Assembly: GCA_017524725.1 (NCBI GenBank)
Contig: JAFXUZ010000023.1
Coordinates: forward strand, 49,872 to 113,871
Direction: 5' to 3'
DNA length: 64,000 bases
Source: Clostridia bacterium
GTDB lineage: Bacteria > Bacillota > Clostridia > Christensenellales > Aristaeellaceae
The translations under genes and the position numbers were made by a program. Positions 44,142 to 53,403 of the stretch are shown piece after piece. The notes beneath the pieces were generated by a model. It had not been told where the DNA came from and searched no databases. It was given only the letters and a program-made list of their open reading frames with translations. The stretch's first letter is position 1; every line of letters starts with the position of its first letter.

Positions 44142-47027
44142 TCAGTCGACCGGCAGGTTGAATTCCAGCCTCTTGATTCTGATCTCTTCATTAATGGTCC
44201 TTGCGTAGTTGAGCAGTGTCTCGCGGGTGTCTTCCTTGGTGTTGATCACACGGCGGACAGCGTTGGTGATGTGGCGTGTGGTCGAATAACCGCCTGCAAT
44301 CTCCGGGAAGCCGCGGGTGTTGGCCATCTGCTCCTCCAGCACCTTCAGCTGGTTGGAAGACCAGGCCAGCTTCCTCAGGGCTGTGGTATTGGCCGTCTGG
44401 TACCTGGCTGACGCGCCGAGGATGCTTTCCATCTCCCTGCCGAAGCGCACCTGCGCGTCCGCACTGACCCACCATTTCATGAATGCCCAGGCGTTCTGCT
44501 TCGTTTTTTCGTTGTCCGTTGAGATCATCATGCAGCACAGCCCGTCGGTCTGGGCGGTGCAGTCGATGGTGCCGTCCTCCTTCAGGGTGCCCGGGAACAA
44601 GGTGAAATCCCACAGGCCTCGGATCTCCGGCGCGGAGACCATCAGGGTGTTATAGGTTGCGTAAGACGCCACGCCAAGGGGCATCTCGCCGCTGCGGAAG
44701 CGGCTCACGAAGTCGAACACCACCGGAAGGCCGTAATCATTGTACAGGCTTGTGTACTGCTTGAAGGCCGCGACGCCTGCCTCGCTGTCGATCATCGTGC
44801 GTTTGGCGTCCTCATCGTAAATAGACCCGCCATTCTGGTAGATCATGGAGCTCAGGATGGAAATATCCGCAACCGCGATATCCGGGAAATTGACCGCAAC
44901 AGTCAGGCTATTTCCCTGGATGGTCGGCAGCTCCGAGATCAGTTCGTCCCAGGTCCGGGGGATCGGCAGACCCATTTCTTCCATAACATCGATGCGGTAG
45001 AAGAGCACCGGGAAGTTCTGGGTCTCCGGCAGGCCGTAGACGCCTCTGTTGATGCCATTGTTGTAGGTCAGGGGCTCCAGGATACTGCTGTAGAAGGGGC
45101 TGATGACCTCGTCATAATCCTCAAACTGGGTCAGGTCCTCCACGGCGTTGCGCATTGCGTAATTGACAGCATACCAGCCGCTGACGCTGAGCACAATGTC
45201 CGGCCCGTTGCCAGCCACCACCGCAGGCAGAATGGCGTCGCCCTGCACCAGCTTCACGTTCACCTTGATGCCGGTGTTCACCGTAAAAGTATCGTCCACC
45301 ATCGTCTTGAGCACCGTGCTCTGGTCGCGGCCGGTGGTAATCCAAATCTCCAACACATCGTCCGTGTTTTCGTACTTGTCGCCCAGAGAGTTATAGTCCA
45401 CGAAGAAGGAGCTGGCGCAGCTGCGGATCTCGTGGAAGGCCTTCTGGAAGAAGTTTTCATGCACCGCGGGAACCTTGACATCCACGCCCGTGATCATGAT
45501 CAGGTCCACGTCCAGTTTGCTCTCGGACATGTTCTGCATGGCGGTGCCGAGGGAGGTGATGTTGTCCTTGAAATTGGCAAAGGATTCGGTAATCCGGTTG
45601 TTGTCCTTTACAAAGGTCTCAAGCTGGTTCGCCAAGGTCTGGGCAGAGGCAACGCGGTCACTCTTTTCACCGGTTGTGGCCACTACGTCGTCCACGATCT
45701 TGTAAAGGCGCTTGCTCTCCAGGTCCATGGCCGCGATGGCTTCGGGATACACGCTGTTCAGGTTGTAATCGCGGAAACGGTCCGGATTGACGCCGGTCAG
45801 AACCAGCAGCTTCCGGTAGATCTGGTTGAGCCTGAAAATGCTGTCCTCTACCAGTTTCAGAATGGGTCCCATCTCGCCGAGGGTGACTTCCAGCCTGATA
45901 GTGTGGCTGCCCTTTGTCAGGTAAAAGCGGAAGGGCGTGCCGTTACCGTCGGACAGGGTGCGCATTTCCCAGGAGGTATTGTAGGCGAAGGTCACCGCTT
46001 CAAGCTCAGCAAAGGGGATCTCCCCGTCGATGTAGATCGAACGGGCGGACAGCGCACCGCGCTGGTACATCTGCCGCGCTTTGACAGAGATATTGTAATA
46101 CCCGTCTTCCGGCACTTCGAAATCCCACTGGATCCACTCTCCGGGGTGGGTCCAGGGATCGCCGCCGATATAATTCAGGATGGTGTTGGTCACGGAATAG
46201 GGCTCAGTTTTTGAGGAACTGCGGTCATACCGGGCATAAAGACTGGGAGCGCTGCGAAGTGAAGCGGCCTCGCCCTGTACCGTCTGGCTGTAGCTCCTTG
46301 CGCTTTCGGTCATGGTGACCTGAGGCTGTGCAGCGGCATATTCCGTATAGCTCGGGAACTGAAGGATGGGCGTCAGCGTGATGCCGCACAGGATCACAGG
46401 CTCGTTCACGGCGCGGATCGTCAGCTCGTTTTCTCCTTCATTAAAATAGAAGGCGTAGGGCTCTGTCTGGTATCCCATGTCGTCCCGGCAGAACGATATC
46501 TGCTTTTCGAAACGCTCGACCTGGGAAGGGCGGATATCATTTCCCTGGTTATCCTTGCGTATTTCGTTTTTATCCACCCAAAGGCGTGAAAAACAAAGCG
46601 TGCCGGCACCAGAGAATGGAACTTCCCCGTTGATGGAAACCTCCCGTTCGATGTCAACGCCGCGGCTTTCCGTCGTGAGATACTCAAGACGAATATTGTA
46701 AAGACCCGCAGCGGGCACGTTGACCTTCCATGTAAGTACGGATTCATTGGATGAAAACACGCCGTCTTCGCAGATTTCGCCGCCTTCACCTTCAAAGGCC
46801 GCCAAATCAATTTCCACCGGTTCGGTAACCGGAGGAAGATCCGCGTATTTCGCGACATACGCATTGTAGGTATTTCCGCGCCCGATGCCGGTGACATCGG
46901 TGGAAAGGTCAACGTCTTCGTATTTCTCCCTGAAATTGCCGGGGCTTCGATTAAGAAGCCAAACGCAGGCAACAACAAGCACAACCGCAAGAACGCCGAT
47001 GAGGATGTTCCGCCATTTTCTTGACAT
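44142..47027 (-). CDS. Large solute-binding protein with carbohydrate-binding-like domains
   Basis: 961 residues, more than twice the usual size. The start ATG at 47027 follows GGGAGA. The N-terminal helix (8-24) contains a possible lipobox ending at Cys21 (VVAC), so it is probably a lipoprotein. Two beta-sandwich modules follow (about 55-215 and 240-390), each with AGLYNIRLEY or DGYYNISVKARQ text typical of CBM6/35-like or CIA-type domains. A helical connector leads into a family 1 solute-binding domain (about 525-961, DVLEIWITTGRDQS onward). First gene of the leftward operon, driven by a consensus promoter at 47122-47150. Confidence 0.88.
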   Translation of the reverse strand: MSRKWRNILIGVLAVVLVVACVWLLNRSPGNFREKYEDVDLSTDVTGIGRGNTYNAYVAKYADLPPVTEPVEIDLAAFEGEGGEICEDGVFSSNESVLTWKVNVPAAGLYNIRLEYLTTESRGVDIEREVSINGEVPFSGAGTLCFSRLWVDKNEIRKDNQGNDIRPSQVERFEKQISFCRDDMGYQTEPYAFYFNEGENELTIRAVNEPVILCGITLTPILQFPSYTEYAAAQPQVTMTESARSYSQTVQGEAASLRSAPSLYARYDRSSSKTEPYSVTNTILNYIGGDPWTHPGEWIQWDFEVPEDGYYNISVKARQMYQRGALSARSIYIDGEIPFAELEAVTFAYNTSWEMRTLSDGNGTPFRFYLTKGSHTIRLEVTLGEMGPILKLVEDSIFRLNQIYRKLLVLTGVNPDRFRDYNLNSVYPEAIAAMDLESKRLYKIVDDVVATTGEKSDRVASAQTLANQLETFVKDNNRITESFANFKDNITSLGTAMQNMSESKLDVDLIMITGVDVKVPAVHENFFQKAFHEIRSCASSFFVDYNSLGDKYENTDDVLEIWITTGRDQSTVLKTMVDDTFTVNTGIKVNVKLVQGDAILPAVVAGNGPDIVLSVSGWYAVNYAMRNAVEDLTQFEDYDEVISPFYSSILEPLTYNNGINRGVYGLPETQNFPVLFYRIDVMEEMGLPIPRTWDELISELPTIQGNSLTVAVNFPDIAVADISILSSMIYQNGGSIYDEDAKRTMIDSEAGVAAFKQYTSLYNDYGLPVVFDFVSRFRSGEMPLGVASYATYNTLMVSAPEIRGLWDFTLFPGTLKEDGTIDCTAQTDGLCCMMISTDNEKTKQNAWAFMKWWVSADAQVRFGREMESILGASARYQTANTTALRKLAWSSNQLKVLEEQMANTRGFPEIAGGYSTTRHITNAVRRVINTKEDTRETLLNYARTINEEIRIKRLEFNLPVD

Positions 47028-47121
47028 GTGTTCATCTCCCAATGACGGTTTTTTCACGACCAAAAACCACATGAACGCATAGGCGCATTTGGACAGAAAA
47101 AACCGTAAAAGATTCAGCAGT

Positions 47122-47150
47122 ATTATACAAATTAACTTCTGCTTTGTCAA
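47122..47150 (-). promoter_or_regulatory. Consensus promoter of the glycan transport operon
   Basis: A perfect TTGACA, 17-base spacer and perfect TATAAT on the minus strand, 95 bases before the ATG at 47027. The 365-base gap 47028-47392 holds this and the divergent promoter and no gene. I found no clear operator palindrome. Confidence 0.85.
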
Positions 47151-47328
47151 TTGAGCTGAAAACCAAATTTTGATCATCCCAAAACAATATGTTAAATAAT
47201 GAAATAGTCTGCCATGTTTTTGCCGCGTTATATGATTTGTTAACGCGCAGGACCCGCCTGAGCTTTTTTCCCCGCAGTTCTTACGGACACGAACACTGAA
47301 TACAAGGCGCTGAAAAAACATGCAGGGC

Positions 47329-47357
47329 TTTTCAAAGCCGGACCGGCCGGATATAAT
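47329..47357 (+). promoter_or_regulatory. Candidate promoter of the GH2 gene
   Basis: TTTTCA, 17 bases and a perfect TATAAT, 36 bases before the ATG at 47393. The weak -35 suggests that an activator helps. Confidence 0.5.
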
Positions 47358-47392
47358 TGCAGATGGGAAACCTCGAAAAGGAAGGAAAAACG

Positions 47393-50032
47393 ATGAAAAA
47401 GCTAAGCCTTTCTGGTCCTTGGGAACTGGCATTAATTGACCGATCCATTACAAAAAACGGAAAATTCGATCACAGCGTGACCCTCCCCGCCACCCTTTCG
47501 TCAGTCACTTCCCTGCCTGCCGATCCGGAAAATGCTGTCGGACGCCTGTCCCAGACACGCCCTTTTATCGGCAAAGCCCTGTACAGGAAGGAATGCTTTC
47601 TTGCGCAGGCAGAGGAAGCCATTATTACACTGGAACGAACCAGAAACAGCAGACTTTGGTTTGATGATACCGAAGTCGGTTTTGATGATTCCCTTTCCTC
47701 TCCTCACAGGTATATCCTTGGCAGGGTTTCCGAAGGAAAGCACCGCATCGTTATCCTGGTATCCAACGACAGCTATCCGGTACCGGGCGGCCACCTGACA
47801 AGCAGCGACACCCAAAGCAACTGGAACGGCATTCTCGGCGACGTCAGCATCGTCTCAGGGAACTGTCTTCTGATCGACGAAACGATCATCCCGGACGCAG
47901 TTAACCACACTCTCTTTTTTTCCGCCCGCATTTTGGGAAAATGCTCTTTTGCGGCTTTTTCCGTGGACCGGGGACCGGAACAGGTTTTCCTGCCCTGTGA
48001 AGGAAAGCTCCGCGCCGCTGTCTCCCTGGATGAAAGCCTCTCGCTCTGGGACGAATTCAGCCCTTCCCTCCATACCCTATCCTGCAGAACGGATTCAGAT
48101 ATCTTCGTTTACCGTTTCGGCCTTCGCAGCCTTTCCCATACCGGCCGCAGGCTGATGATCAACGGCCGGGGAACCTTCCTTCGGGGAAAGCACGAGGCTC
48201 TGGTTTTCCCGAATCACGACGGCCTTCCAATGGACGCAGACTCATGGGAAACATATTTAAAGACCGTCTCCTCTTACGGCTTCAACCACATACGCTGCCA
48301 CACTTGCTGTCCCCCTGAAGCAGCCTTCGAATGCGCGGACAGGCTCGGTCTGTACATGGAGCCGGAGCTGCCGTTCTGGGGCACAGTCAAAGCCCCTGAA
48401 GACGAAGGCTACGATGAAAAGGTGAACGATTTCCTCCTCCGGGAAGGTCTGCGCATCCTGACGGAATACAGCCGGCATCCTTCTTTTGTGATGTTTTCCC
48501 TCGGAAACGAGCTCTGGGGAAACAAAAAGGTGCTCAGATGGATGCTTTCGGAATACAAAAAGCGTTTTCCCCACATCCTGTATACTGCGGGTTCCAACAA
48601 TTTTCAGTTCATGCCGGACATCCTCCCGGAGGAAGACGTGTTCGTCGGTGTCCGCCTCGGAAGAGAGCGTCTGTTCAGGGGATCCTACGCCAAGTGCGAC
48701 AGCCCGCAGGGCATCGTCCAGACGACGGAGCCGGAATCCGTCTCCGATTACGACCGCGCCATCGTTCCTACGGATGATCTGCCCGCCCGGGACGAAGAAG
48801 GCGGGTCCGTTATGATCCAGTACGGCACCGGGGTGAAGACCGTCAGCGCCGACAAGGCGCGGCAGACTATCCCGGAGATCCCCGTCGTCGCCCATGAAGT
48901 CGGCCAGTACACCTTTTACCCGGATTTTGACGAGATCGATCTGTATACCGGCACCCTGAAACCCTTCAACCTCTCTCTCCTTGCTGAAAACGTAAAGAAA
49001 GCCGGTCTATGGCCGGAAAGAAAACGCTTTTTTGAATCCGCGGGCAGGCTGGCCGTCGACTGTTACCGCAGAGAACTCGAGACCCTCCACCGTACCGAAG
49101 AACTCAGCGGTTTCCAGTTGCTGGACCTTCAGGATTATCCCGGCCAGGGCACGGCCCTGGTGGGCATCCTGAACGCCCTGATGGTAAACAAGGGCCTGAT
49201 CTCCGCAGAAGAATGGCGGCGTTTCTGCTCAGACACGGTGATCCTCGCAGAGTTTGGGCGTTTTGTCTTTTATTCCGGGGAGTCGCCCTCCTTCATCCTC
49301 CGCCTCTCCAGGTACGGGAAGCGCAATGTCACTCACAACGCGCGGTGCCGCCTCGTCCTGGATGATTCCGTACTGTTTGAGACCGCCGTCACAGTTCCTG
49401 CCTCTCAAACGCGTCTTTCCGCCCCTGTCACGATCCAATGTCCCCCCGTTTTCACAGATAACGCGTGCAGGATGGTTATGGAAGTAAAGCTTGAAGACGG
49501 CGCATATCAGGAATGGCCCCTGTGGTTTTTCCCGCATAGAGACATTCAGATATCCCATGACGGCATCCGTTCTGAATTCGGTTTTCTTCCATTTTATTAT
49601 CATTCCGGGAAAGCGCCTTCGCCCCGTTCGATCCTTATTCCGGACTCCAAAGGCCAGCTGCCCTGTGAATACAGCAGCGATTTCTGGTGCTTCCGGATGT
49701 TCAGCGCAATCTCCCGTTCAATGGGCAAACCCGAACCCACCGGGACCATGGGGCTGTGCATCGATCCCGCCGACCCGCTGCTTGAAGGCTTCCCCACTGA
49801 CGTTTATACCACGCCCGTCTGGTACCCTATCCTTTCATGCGCCCACGCACGTCAAATGAATGACATGAACGCGCCCGTGCAGATGATCGACAATCCGGAA
49901 CGCTGCCAGCGCCTGGGCGTCCTCTATCGGCAGGAAGGGTCCGTCTGCCTTACCTCCCGCCTGTGGAAAAAATGCGACGCTCCCGCCGTCAACGGTTTCG
50001 CCTGGTCCCTTTCCAGGGCGATCCTTGCATGA
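47393..50032 (+). CDS. Glycoside hydrolase family 2 enzyme, cytoplasmic
   Basis: 879 residues from the ATG at 47393 (AAGGAAGG upstream). There is no signal peptide, so it acts on imported oligosaccharides. An N-terminal sugar-binding jelly roll (about 1-155), an Ig-like domain (about 160-245) and a TIM barrel (about 255-600) precede beta domains. The acid/base is Glu373 in SLGNELWGN; Glu502 in AHEVGQY is the likely nucleophile. Exact specificity cannot be read. It is divergent from the transport operon and probably processes its cargo. Confidence 0.9.
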   Translation: MKKLSLSGPWELALIDRSITKNGKFDHSVTLPATLSSVTSLPADPENAVGRLSQTRPFIGKALYRKECFLAQAEEAIITLERTRNSRLWFDDTEVGFDDSLSSPHRYILGRVSEGKHRIVILVSNDSYPVPGGHLTSSDTQSNWNGILGDVSIVSGNCLLIDETIIPDAVNHTLFFSARILGKCSFAAFSVDRGPEQVFLPCEGKLRAAVSLDESLSLWDEFSPSLHTLSCRTDSDIFVYRFGLRSLSHTGRRLMINGRGTFLRGKHEALVFPNHDGLPMDADSWETYLKTVSSYGFNHIRCHTCCPPEAAFECADRLGLYMEPELPFWGTVKAPEDEGYDEKVNDFLLREGLRILTEYSRHPSFVMFSLGNELWGNKKVLRWMLSEYKKRFPHILYTAGSNNFQFMPDILPEEDVFVGVRLGRERLFRGSYAKCDSPQGIVQTTEPESVSDYDRAIVPTDDLPARDEEGGSVMIQYGTGVKTVSADKARQTIPEIPVVAHEVGQYTFYPDFDEIDLYTGTLKPFNLSLLAENVKKAGLWPERKRFFESAGRLAVDCYRRELETLHRTEELSGFQLLDLQDYPGQGTALVGILNALMVNKGLISAEEWRRFCSDTVILAEFGRFVFYSGESPSFILRLSRYGKRNVTHNARCRLVLDDSVLFETAVTVPASQTRLSAPVTIQCPPVFTDNACRMVMEVKLEDGAYQEWPLWFFPHRDIQISHDGIRSEFGFLPFYYHSGKAPSPRSILIPDSKGQLPCEYSSDFWCFRMFSAISRSMGKPEPTGTMGLCIDPADPLLEGFPTDVYTTPVWYPILSCAHARQMNDMNAPVQMIDNPERCQRLGVLYRQEGSVCLTSRLWKKCDAPAVNGFAWSLSRAILA

Positions 50033-50051
50033 ACCGTTTTGCGTCCGCCGC

Positions 50052-50075
50052 GTGCCGGCGATCCGGCACCGTTTT
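50052..50075 (+). terminator. Terminator of the GH2 gene
   Basis: GTGCCGG / CCGGCAC with a CGAT loop, then CGTTTT, 19 bases after the stop. Confidence 0.7.
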
Positions 50076-50156
50076 CCATAAGCAGCGCCTGCAGTCGTGT
50101 TTGTAGCTCTCATTCAGTTTCCGGCACTGTTTTTTGTTGTTATCAGCAAATTTCTT

Positions 50157-50185
50157 TTGACGAACCCACGCTTTGGTGATATACT
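50157..50185 (+). promoter_or_regulatory. Promoter of the maltodextrin importer
   Basis: TTGACG, 17 bases and TATACT, 62 bases before the malE-like start. Confidence 0.75.
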
Positions 50186-50247
50186 TATTGCAATAAAAAA
50201 ACACATATCTTCTTCAGAGGGGATATGTCAGGAAAGGAAGTTTTGTC

Positions 50248-51774
50248 ATGAAGAAACTGCTCTCTGTTCTTCTCGCCCTTGCCATGGTCCTGTCCATGAC
50301 CGCAGGCGCTTTCGCCGCCAGTCTGGAAGGCACCTACCAGCTCACGATCTGGGTCGCCGAAGAGATCAAGGACCTGACGGCGCAGCAGATCGAAGCTTTC
50401 AACTCCTCCAACGAGTACGGCATCACCATCGCCGCCAACATCGAGGCCGTTTCCGAGGCCGACGCGGCCACTTCCATGATCACCGACGTTGAAGCGGGCG
50501 CGGACATCTTCTGCTTTGCCCAGGACCAGTTCGCCCGCCTCGTGCAGGCCGGTGCCCTGAGCAGCCTCGGCAAACAGGCCGCCGAGATCGTCAGGACAAG
50601 CAACGATGCCGGCGTCGTCGCCGCAGCCACCTCCGGCGATACGTTGTACGCCTATCCCCTGACCTCCGACAACGGCTACTTCCTCTATTATGACAAATCC
50701 GTGATCCCCGAGGATCACGTGGACTCCATGGAAGCGATCATTGCCGACTGCGAAGCCGCCCAGAAATATTTCGCTTTCGAAATGGGCACCTCCGCCTGGT
50801 ACAATGCCGCTTTCTTCTTCGCCACCGGCTGCGTTTCCGAATGGGTCACCGATGACGACGGCTCCTTCATCTCCGTACACGACACCTTCAACAGCCCCGA
50901 AGGCCTGATCGCCGTCAAGGGCATGAAGAAACTGGTGGATTCTCCCTTCCATCTCTCTTCCTCCGACGGCGCCAGCTTCGCCTCCAACGCGGCCGCAGTC
51001 GTCACCGGTATTTGGGCCTATACCACCATCGAGAGCATCCTGGGCGACAACATGGGCGTGACTGATCTGCCCTCCTTCGAGGTGGACGGCGTTTCCTATC
51101 ATCTGGGTTCCTACAACGGCTGCAAACTGATGGGCGTCAAACCCCAGACCGATCCCGTCAAAGGCGCCGCGATCCATCGCCTGGCCCAGTACCTGACCGG
51201 TGAAGCTTGCCAGATGGAACGCTTCGATGCCCGCGCCTGGGGCCCCTCCAACCTGGCTGCCCAGGGTTCTCCCGCCGTTCAGGCCAACCCCGGCCTGGTC
51301 GCCCTTTACACCCAGAACGCCTATTCCGTTCCCCAGGGCCAGATCCACGGCTCCTGGTGGGATATCGCCAAGGTCATCGCTGACGACGTGAAGAACGCCA
51401 CCGACGAAGCCGGCCTGCAGCAGGCCCTGGATAACTACTACGAAAAGATCTCCAGCCTGTTCACCATGTCCGACGATGAAAAGACCTCCTGGGGCGTCAT
51501 CGGCACCTGCAACTCCGTGGACGGCTTCTTCTACACCGATTACAACAACGAATCCCGCTCCAACTGGGCCGAGGATATCCCCATGACCGCCGACGGCAGC
51601 GTTTGGACCACCGAACCCTGGCTCATGGAAGCCGGCTGTGAATTCAAGGTCCGCCAGGGCAAGAGCTGGGACAACGCGTTCCCGGCCGACAACTTCAAGG
51701 TCGAGGAGACCGGCACCTATCGTGTCCGGTTCGACGCCGACACCTGCGAAGTTTCCCTGATCCCCGCCGAATAA
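50248..51774 (+). CDS. Maltodextrin-binding protein (MalE-like) with C-terminal beta domain
   Basis: 508 residues with AAGGAAG before the ATG. The signal peptide (1-24, AFA-AS) is followed by a MalE-type solute-binding domain (about 28-410), with TIWVAEEIKDLT at the first strand and ARAWGPSNLAAQ near its end. An added domain (about 418-508) has text like SusE/CBM starch-binding modules (GCEFKVRQGKSWDNAFPADNFKV, then TGTYRVRFDADT). It feeds malF/malG downstream. An intrinsic terminator follows it, so binding protein should exceed permease. Confidence 0.92.
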   Translation: MKKLLSVLLALAMVLSMTAGAFAASLEGTYQLTIWVAEEIKDLTAQQIEAFNSSNEYGITIAANIEAVSEADAATSMITDVEAGADIFCFAQDQFARLVQAGALSSLGKQAAEIVRTSNDAGVVAAATSGDTLYAYPLTSDNGYFLYYDKSVIPEDHVDSMEAIIADCEAAQKYFAFEMGTSAWYNAAFFFATGCVSEWVTDDDGSFISVHDTFNSPEGLIAVKGMKKLVDSPFHLSSSDGASFASNAAAVVTGIWAYTTIESILGDNMGVTDLPSFEVDGVSYHLGSYNGCKLMGVKPQTDPVKGAAIHRLAQYLTGEACQMERFDARAWGPSNLAAQGSPAVQANPGLVALYTQNAYSVPQGQIHGSWWDIAKVIADDVKNATDEAGLQQALDNYYEKISSLFTMSDDEKTSWGVIGTCNSVDGFFYTDYNNESRSNWAEDIPMTADGSVWTTEPWLMEAGCEFKVRQGKSWDNAFPADNFKVEETGTYRVRFDADTCEVSLIPAE

Positions 51775-51818
51775 TCCCCGCCTGCTTTCAGGCCACTGTT
51801 TTCAGCACATAAGCACGG

Positions 51819-51855
51819 CGGCCGGAGTCATTTGCCTTGACTCCGGCCGTTTTTT
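51819..51855 (+). terminator. Strong terminator between malE-like and malF-like genes
   Basis: A perfect 12-bp stem (51819-51830 with 51838-51849), 7-base loop and T6. It stands only 16 bases before the malF-like start, whose AAAGGAG overlaps the end of the T-run, so it probably reduces rather than stops read-through. Confidence 0.9.
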
Positions 51856-51870
51856 AAAGGAGCTTCCAAC

Positions 51871-53403
51871 ATGAAACAGTTAACTGATCTGGAATACCTG
51901 AGGCTTTCAAAAGGGAAGAGGCTGCTCCACAAGCTTGGAAGTTTTTTTGCTTCCATCCCTGCCGGCATCGTCAACGGCCTGGCCTCACTGGGACGCGGGA
52001 TCAAAAAGGCTGCTGTTGGCCTGCGTGACAATGTTGCGGATATCTTCACCACCTTCAGGGAAGGCGACTGGTCCGCCAAGGCCTCCTTCCTTGTTATGGG
52101 GACAGGAAACATGGCCCATGGCCAGTGGCTCCGCGGCCTGCTTTTCCTGCTCTTTGAAGTTGTGTTCATCGTCTATATGATCACCGGCGGCACCTATTGG
52201 CTGAGCATGCTGCCAAGCCTTGGCAAACAGGGCCCGACGCTGGAGTATGATCCGATCTACGATATCGACGTCGTCACCTACCACGACAATTCCTTCAAGA
52301 TCCTTCTCTATGGCGTGCTGACGATCTTCTTCATCATCGCGCTGATCTACACCTGGCGTGTCAACATCAGGCAGAACAAGCTGATCGCCCAGATCGAGCG
52401 TTCCGGCAAAAAGCTTAAGAGCGGCAAGGACGACCTGCGCTCCCTGGTGGACGACCAGTTCCACAAGACCCTCCTGGCACTTCCGCTGACGGGCATCCTG
52501 CTGTTCACGGTGCTGCCGATCTTTTTCATGATCCTGGTAGCCTTCACGAATTACAGCGGCACCAACAACGGATATACCAACAACCTGTTTACATGGGTAG
52601 GCCTGACCAATTTCAACACACTCCTTTCCTGGGAGGCCGTCGGCGGACAGTCCTATGCGGCCACCTTCGGTGAAGTCCTTGCCTGGACGCTGATCTGGGC
52701 CTTCTTCGCGACCTTCACCAACTATTTCCTCGGGATGCTGGTCGCTATGCTGATCAACAAAAAGGGCATCAAGCTGAAAAAGCTGTGGCGCACCGTGCTG
52801 GTCATGACTATCGCCGTGCCCCAGTTCATCTCCCTCCTGTATGTTTCCAAAATGTTTGCAAAGAACGGCCTGATCAACAATTTCCTTATGAGCATGGGCT
52901 GGATCACAAAGGCGCTCCCCTTCTGGGAGGATCCCACCTGGGCCAGGATCACGGTGATCCTGATCAACATCTGGATCGGCATTCCCTACCTGATGCTGAT
53001 TACCACGGGCATCCTGATGAATATCCCCCAGGACCTGTACGAATCCTCCAGGATCGACGGTGCAAATGCCTGGCAGCAGTATACGAGGATCACCCTTCCC
53101 TATATGCTGTTCGTCACAGGCCCGTACCTCCTGACCAGTTTCACAGGAAACATGAACAATTTCAACGTGATCTACCTGCTGACCGGAGGCGCTCCCACAA
53201 ATGCCGCGGCGTCCAGCGCGGCAGGCTCCGTAGGATACACAGACCTTCTGATCACATGGCTGTTCAAGATAACCACCGGCGCCGAAGCCCAATATTATAT
53301 GGCCTCGGTCATCGGTATCATGGTGTTTGCCGTGGTAGCCCTGATCAGCCTGGTCGTCTACCGGTGCCTGCCGTCCATTAAAAACGAGGAGGATTTCCAG
53401 TGA
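51871..53403 (+). CDS. Maltodextrin ABC permease (MalF-like), long form
   Basis: 510 residues. A basic soluble start (about 1-85) precedes two extra helices (about 87-108 and 145-165) with a loop containing TLEYDPIYDIDVVTYHDNSF. The six-helix MalF core begins near 205. The EAA loop is YESSRIDGANAWQQYTRITLPYMLF. The extended N-terminus with an extra helix pair is usual for MalF of Firmicutes. Its stop overlaps the next start. Confidence 0.94.
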   Translation: MKQLTDLEYLRLSKGKRLLHKLGSFFASIPAGIVNGLASLGRGIKKAAVGLRDNVADIFTTFREGDWSAKASFLVMGTGNMAHGQWLRGLLFLLFEVVFIVYMITGGTYWLSMLPSLGKQGPTLEYDPIYDIDVVTYHDNSFKILLYGVLTIFFIIALIYTWRVNIRQNKLIAQIERSGKKLKSGKDDLRSLVDDQFHKTLLALPLTGILLFTVLPIFFMILVAFTNYSGTNNGYTNNLFTWVGLTNFNTLLSWEAVGGQSYAATFGEVLAWTLIWAFFATFTNYFLGMLVAMLINKKGIKLKKLWRTVLVMTIAVPQFISLLYVSKMFAKNGLINNFLMSMGWITKALPFWEDPTWARITVILINIWIGIPYLMLITTGILMNIPQDLYESSRIDGANAWQQYTRITLPYMLFVTGPYLLTSFTGNMNNFNVIYLLTGGAPTNAAASSAAGSVGYTDLLITWLFKITTGAEAQYYMASVIGIMVFAVVALISLVVYRCLPSIKNEEDFQ

